From assembly GCA_016710765.1 (NCBI GenBank), contig JADJUJ010000003.1:558001-622000 (forward strand): 64,000 nucleotides of DNA, given 5' to 3'. The stretch is from Lewinellaceae bacterium (GTDB lineage Bacteria > Bacteroidota > Bacteroidia > Chitinophagales > Saprospiraceae). The translations under genes were made by a program, and so were the position numbers. This document shows, one piece after another, positions 62,598 to 64,000 of this stretch. The stretch's first letter is position 1; every line of letters begins with the position of its first letter. Under the pieces are notes generated by a model, which saw only the letters and a list, made by a program, of their open reading frames with translations, did no database searches and was not told the DNA's origin.

Positions 62598-63351
62598 ATG
62601 GAAAGCGCACGTTTTTAAAACAGGTTTTCTGCTTACTGTAACAGCAGCAATTGCCCCTTTGTCGAAGCCTGTAAAACGGCAGCCAAAGCCAGCAGCCCCG
62701 TATTACCAGCCCCTAAACTTAGCCGCAGCGGTGATTTTGTCCTGCCCCCCACTTCCTTATGCCTTTACGGCACTGGAACCGAACATCGACGCCATGACCA
62801 TGGAAATTCACCACGATCGGCACCACGCGGGGTATGTCAAAAACCTCAATGCGGCCGTAAAAGACACGGCCTATGCCAACATGGAATTGGAAGATATTCT
62901 GATGCGAATTGGTAGCGGCGACAACGAGAAAGGCATCCGCAACAATGCCGGTGGGCACTGGAATCACTCCTTGTTCTGGCAGGTAATGTCACCGTCGGGT
63001 GGTGGTACGCCATCTGGTGCTGTTGCCAATGCGATCAATACGGCTTTTGGTTCTCACGACGCGTTCAAAGAACAATTTTCGACGGCAGCAAAAACAGTTT
63101 TCGGCTCTGGCTGGGCATGGCTTTGTGTCGGCGCCGACAAAACTGTTCATTACTGCTACGCCCAACCAGGATAACCCGCTAATGACCCAAATTGCCAAGA
63201 AAACAGGTACGCCCATCCTCGGACTCGATGTTTGGGAACATGCCTATTACCTCAAATACCAGAACAAGCGCCCGGACTACGTCATGGCAACTTCTTCAAT
63301 GTTATCAACTGGAAGGAAGTAGCAGCGCGGTATGAGAAGGCGATGGGGTAG
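62598..63351 (+). CDS. Iron/manganese superoxide dismutase with exported-type N-terminus (several frameshifts)
   Basis: The core is unmistakable: L-P-Y-A-F-T-A-L-E-P-N-I-D, the first metal ligand region M-E-I-H-H-D-R-H-H-A-G-Y-V, G-G-H-W-N-H-S-L-F-W, and the Asp/His ligands in L-D-V-W-E-H-A-Y-Y. Frame breaks lie at the C-run 62745-62750 (one extra), at 63139-63142 (one extra or two missing A, before L-F-I-T-A-T-P-N-Q-D-N-P) and at 63286-63287 (one missing, before N-F-F-N-V-I-N-W-K-E-V-A-A-R-Y). The end is TAG 63349-63351. Upstream of the core a hydrophobic stretch and A-C-K-T-A-A-K-A suggest a lipoprotein or other export signal, but indels prevent a firm reading; ATG 62598 is a provisional start. 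Confidence 0.85.
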
Positions 63352-63470
63352 GAGAGGCGAGGAGGAGGTTGAGGAGAGGAGAGGGTTGAGGAGAGGAGAG
63401 GAGAGGCGAGGAGGAGGTTGAGGAGAGGAGAGGGTTGAGGAGAGGGAGAGAGAGGAGAGGAGAGGAGGAG
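63351..63470 (+). repeat. Polypurine tandem repeat upstream of the IS element
   Basis: A 49-bp purine unit starting GGAGAGGCGAGGAGGAGGTT is present at 63351 and again at 63400, followed by further GAGGAGA runs to 63470. The composition is similar to the spacer inside the hydrogenase operon (47165-47285) and complementary to the pyrimidine spacer at 51070-51108. Confidence 0.8.
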
Positions 63471-63483
63471 TTACCTTTTGACT

Positions 63484-64000
63484 TGTCCTGAAATAGGTTT
63501 ACACAAACTGTAAACCAAAAAGGACAAAGATGAAAGAAGTAAAGCGTTACTCGGATCACTACAAAAGACGTGTAGTAAACGAGATTATATCGGGCAAAGA
63601 AAGCATAGAGTACTACCGACGTAAATACAAGATAGGTGGAAGCATGACGATATCACGATGGATTGATAAATTTGCGTCTACAGAGTACCTTACAATGGCA
63701 AACAAAAAGCATGAATCGGACGAATTGGGATCATTAAGGGCCGAATTGGCGCTGCTGAGGCGCGAATTGGAGGACGAACGCTTGCGTCGGGAAGCCTACC
63801 AGTTGATGGTAAAGATAGCGGAAGAGGAATTCAATATCCCGATCGAAAAAGTCTGGTGTCAAACGGCCCAAAAAATGAAGGACCTACATCCACAAGTGCC
63901 CCTGGGGCGATTGTGTGGGTTGTTTGACAAGAGTCGCCAGGCCTTTTACCAAAGGCAGCAGGTCATCTATAAACAAGCAGTAGAGGAACATTGTATCGTG
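63484..64000 (+). mobile_element. IS3-like insertion sequence, left end (continues beyond window)
   Basis: The likely left terminus starts near TGTCCTGAAATAGG (63484). A small perfect palindrome follows (GGTTTACA 63496-63503, TGTAAACC 63509-63516), then the transposase gene to the window edge. The right end, target duplication and exact border cannot be seen. Confidence 0.7.
63530..64000 (+). CDS. IS3-family transposase, OrfA and start of OrfB in one frame (partial)
   Basis: The ORF starts at ATG 63530 and is open to the window end (157 codons). The first about 60 residues form a helix-turn-helix (V-V-N-E-I-I-S-G-K-E-S-I-E-Y-Y and M-T-I-S-R-W-I-D-K-F); then a leucine-zipper-like coiled coil (L-R-A-E-L-A-L-L-R-R-E-L-E-D-E), typical of OrfA. 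From about residue 116 it reads M-K-D-L-H-P-Q-V-P-L-G-R-L-C-G-L-F-D, a standard OrfB start. In the alternate frame an OrfA-like end K-K-S-G-V-K-R-P-K-K and TGA overlaps the OrfB ATG (63875), as in two-gene IS3 elements, so the fusion here may come from an indel in the A-run 63846-63850. Confidence 0.82.
   Translation, partial: MKEVKRYSDHYKRRVVNEIISGKESIEYYRRKYKIGGSMTISRWIDKFASTEYLTMANKKHESDELGSLRAELALLRRELEDERLRREAYQLMVKIAEEEFNIPIEKVWCQTAQKMKDLHPQVPLGRLCGLFDKSRQAFYQRQQVIYKQAVEEHCIV

Overview
The window reads as a chromosome piece of a Bacteroidota bacterium, most likely of the Saprospiria (Haliscomenobacter/Lewinella-like). The grounds are a giant HYR-repeat surface protein ending in a type IX secretion (T9SS) C-terminal domain, a SusC/SusD pair, a Bacteroidota-type LptD with its amidase and MCE neighbours, a CbpA/CbpM pair, and -7 boxes of the TAnnTTTG type. 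The lineage is inferred from gene content only.

Layout. (1) 1-20.66 kb: one enormous open reading frame, entering from the left edge, that encodes a secreted mosaic of HYR domains with alternating glycine-rich modules. It ends in dockerin-like, cohesin-like and T9SS sorting domains and is cut by five single-base indels. A second, orphan T9SS domain lies just downstream (20.88-21.06 kb). (2) 21.2-24.9 kb, minus strand: tryptophanase, homogentisate dioxygenase and 4-hydroxyphenylpyruvate dioxygenase, an aromatic amino acid catabolic operon. (3) 25.1-29.6 kb: a divergent susC-susD pair. (4) 29.6-34.55 kb, minus strand: amidase, MCE/MlaD protein, methyltransferase, cobalamin adenosyltransferase and a 7TM protein that has lost its HD domain; lptD diverges from this group (to 37.2 kb). 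(5) 37.2-39.1 kb: palindromic intergenic repeats, ung, tRNA-Arg(TCT) and a long-inverted-repeat element. (6) 39.1-51.5 kb: a complete [NiFe]-hydrogenase island, with hypF, then hypABC-nickel permease-hypDE on the minus strand, and the small subunit, large subunit, cytochrome b, maturation protease and two half-size YeeE/YedE transporters on the plus strand. The small subunit carries the extra cysteines of oxygen-tolerant enzymes, and the divergent promoter has two CRP/FNR-type dyads 22 bp apart. (7) 51.7-62.4 kb, mostly minus strand: two glycosyltransferases, trmH, cbpM-cbpA, a methyltransferase with an internal stop, small membrane proteins, a periplasmic-binding lipoprotein, SUI1, a lipid kinase and rluD. 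(8) 62.6-64 kb: superoxide dismutase, a polypurine repeat and the left end of an IS3-like element.

Sequence quality matters here. At least eleven genes, among them most of the hydrogenase structural and maturation genes, carry single-base indels. Most are one-base losses in A/T/C/G runs, and the flanking frames join perfectly. The pattern looks like uncorrected long-read error rather than decay, so these genes are annotated at their full reconstructed extent with the break points stated.

The most distinctive features are the HYR/glycine-rich array, in which a glycine-rich module is nested inside one HYR domain of every ~0.62-kilo-residue superunit; the oxygen-tolerant hydrogenase island with its operator pair; and the long perfect inverted repeat between the tRNA and hypF.
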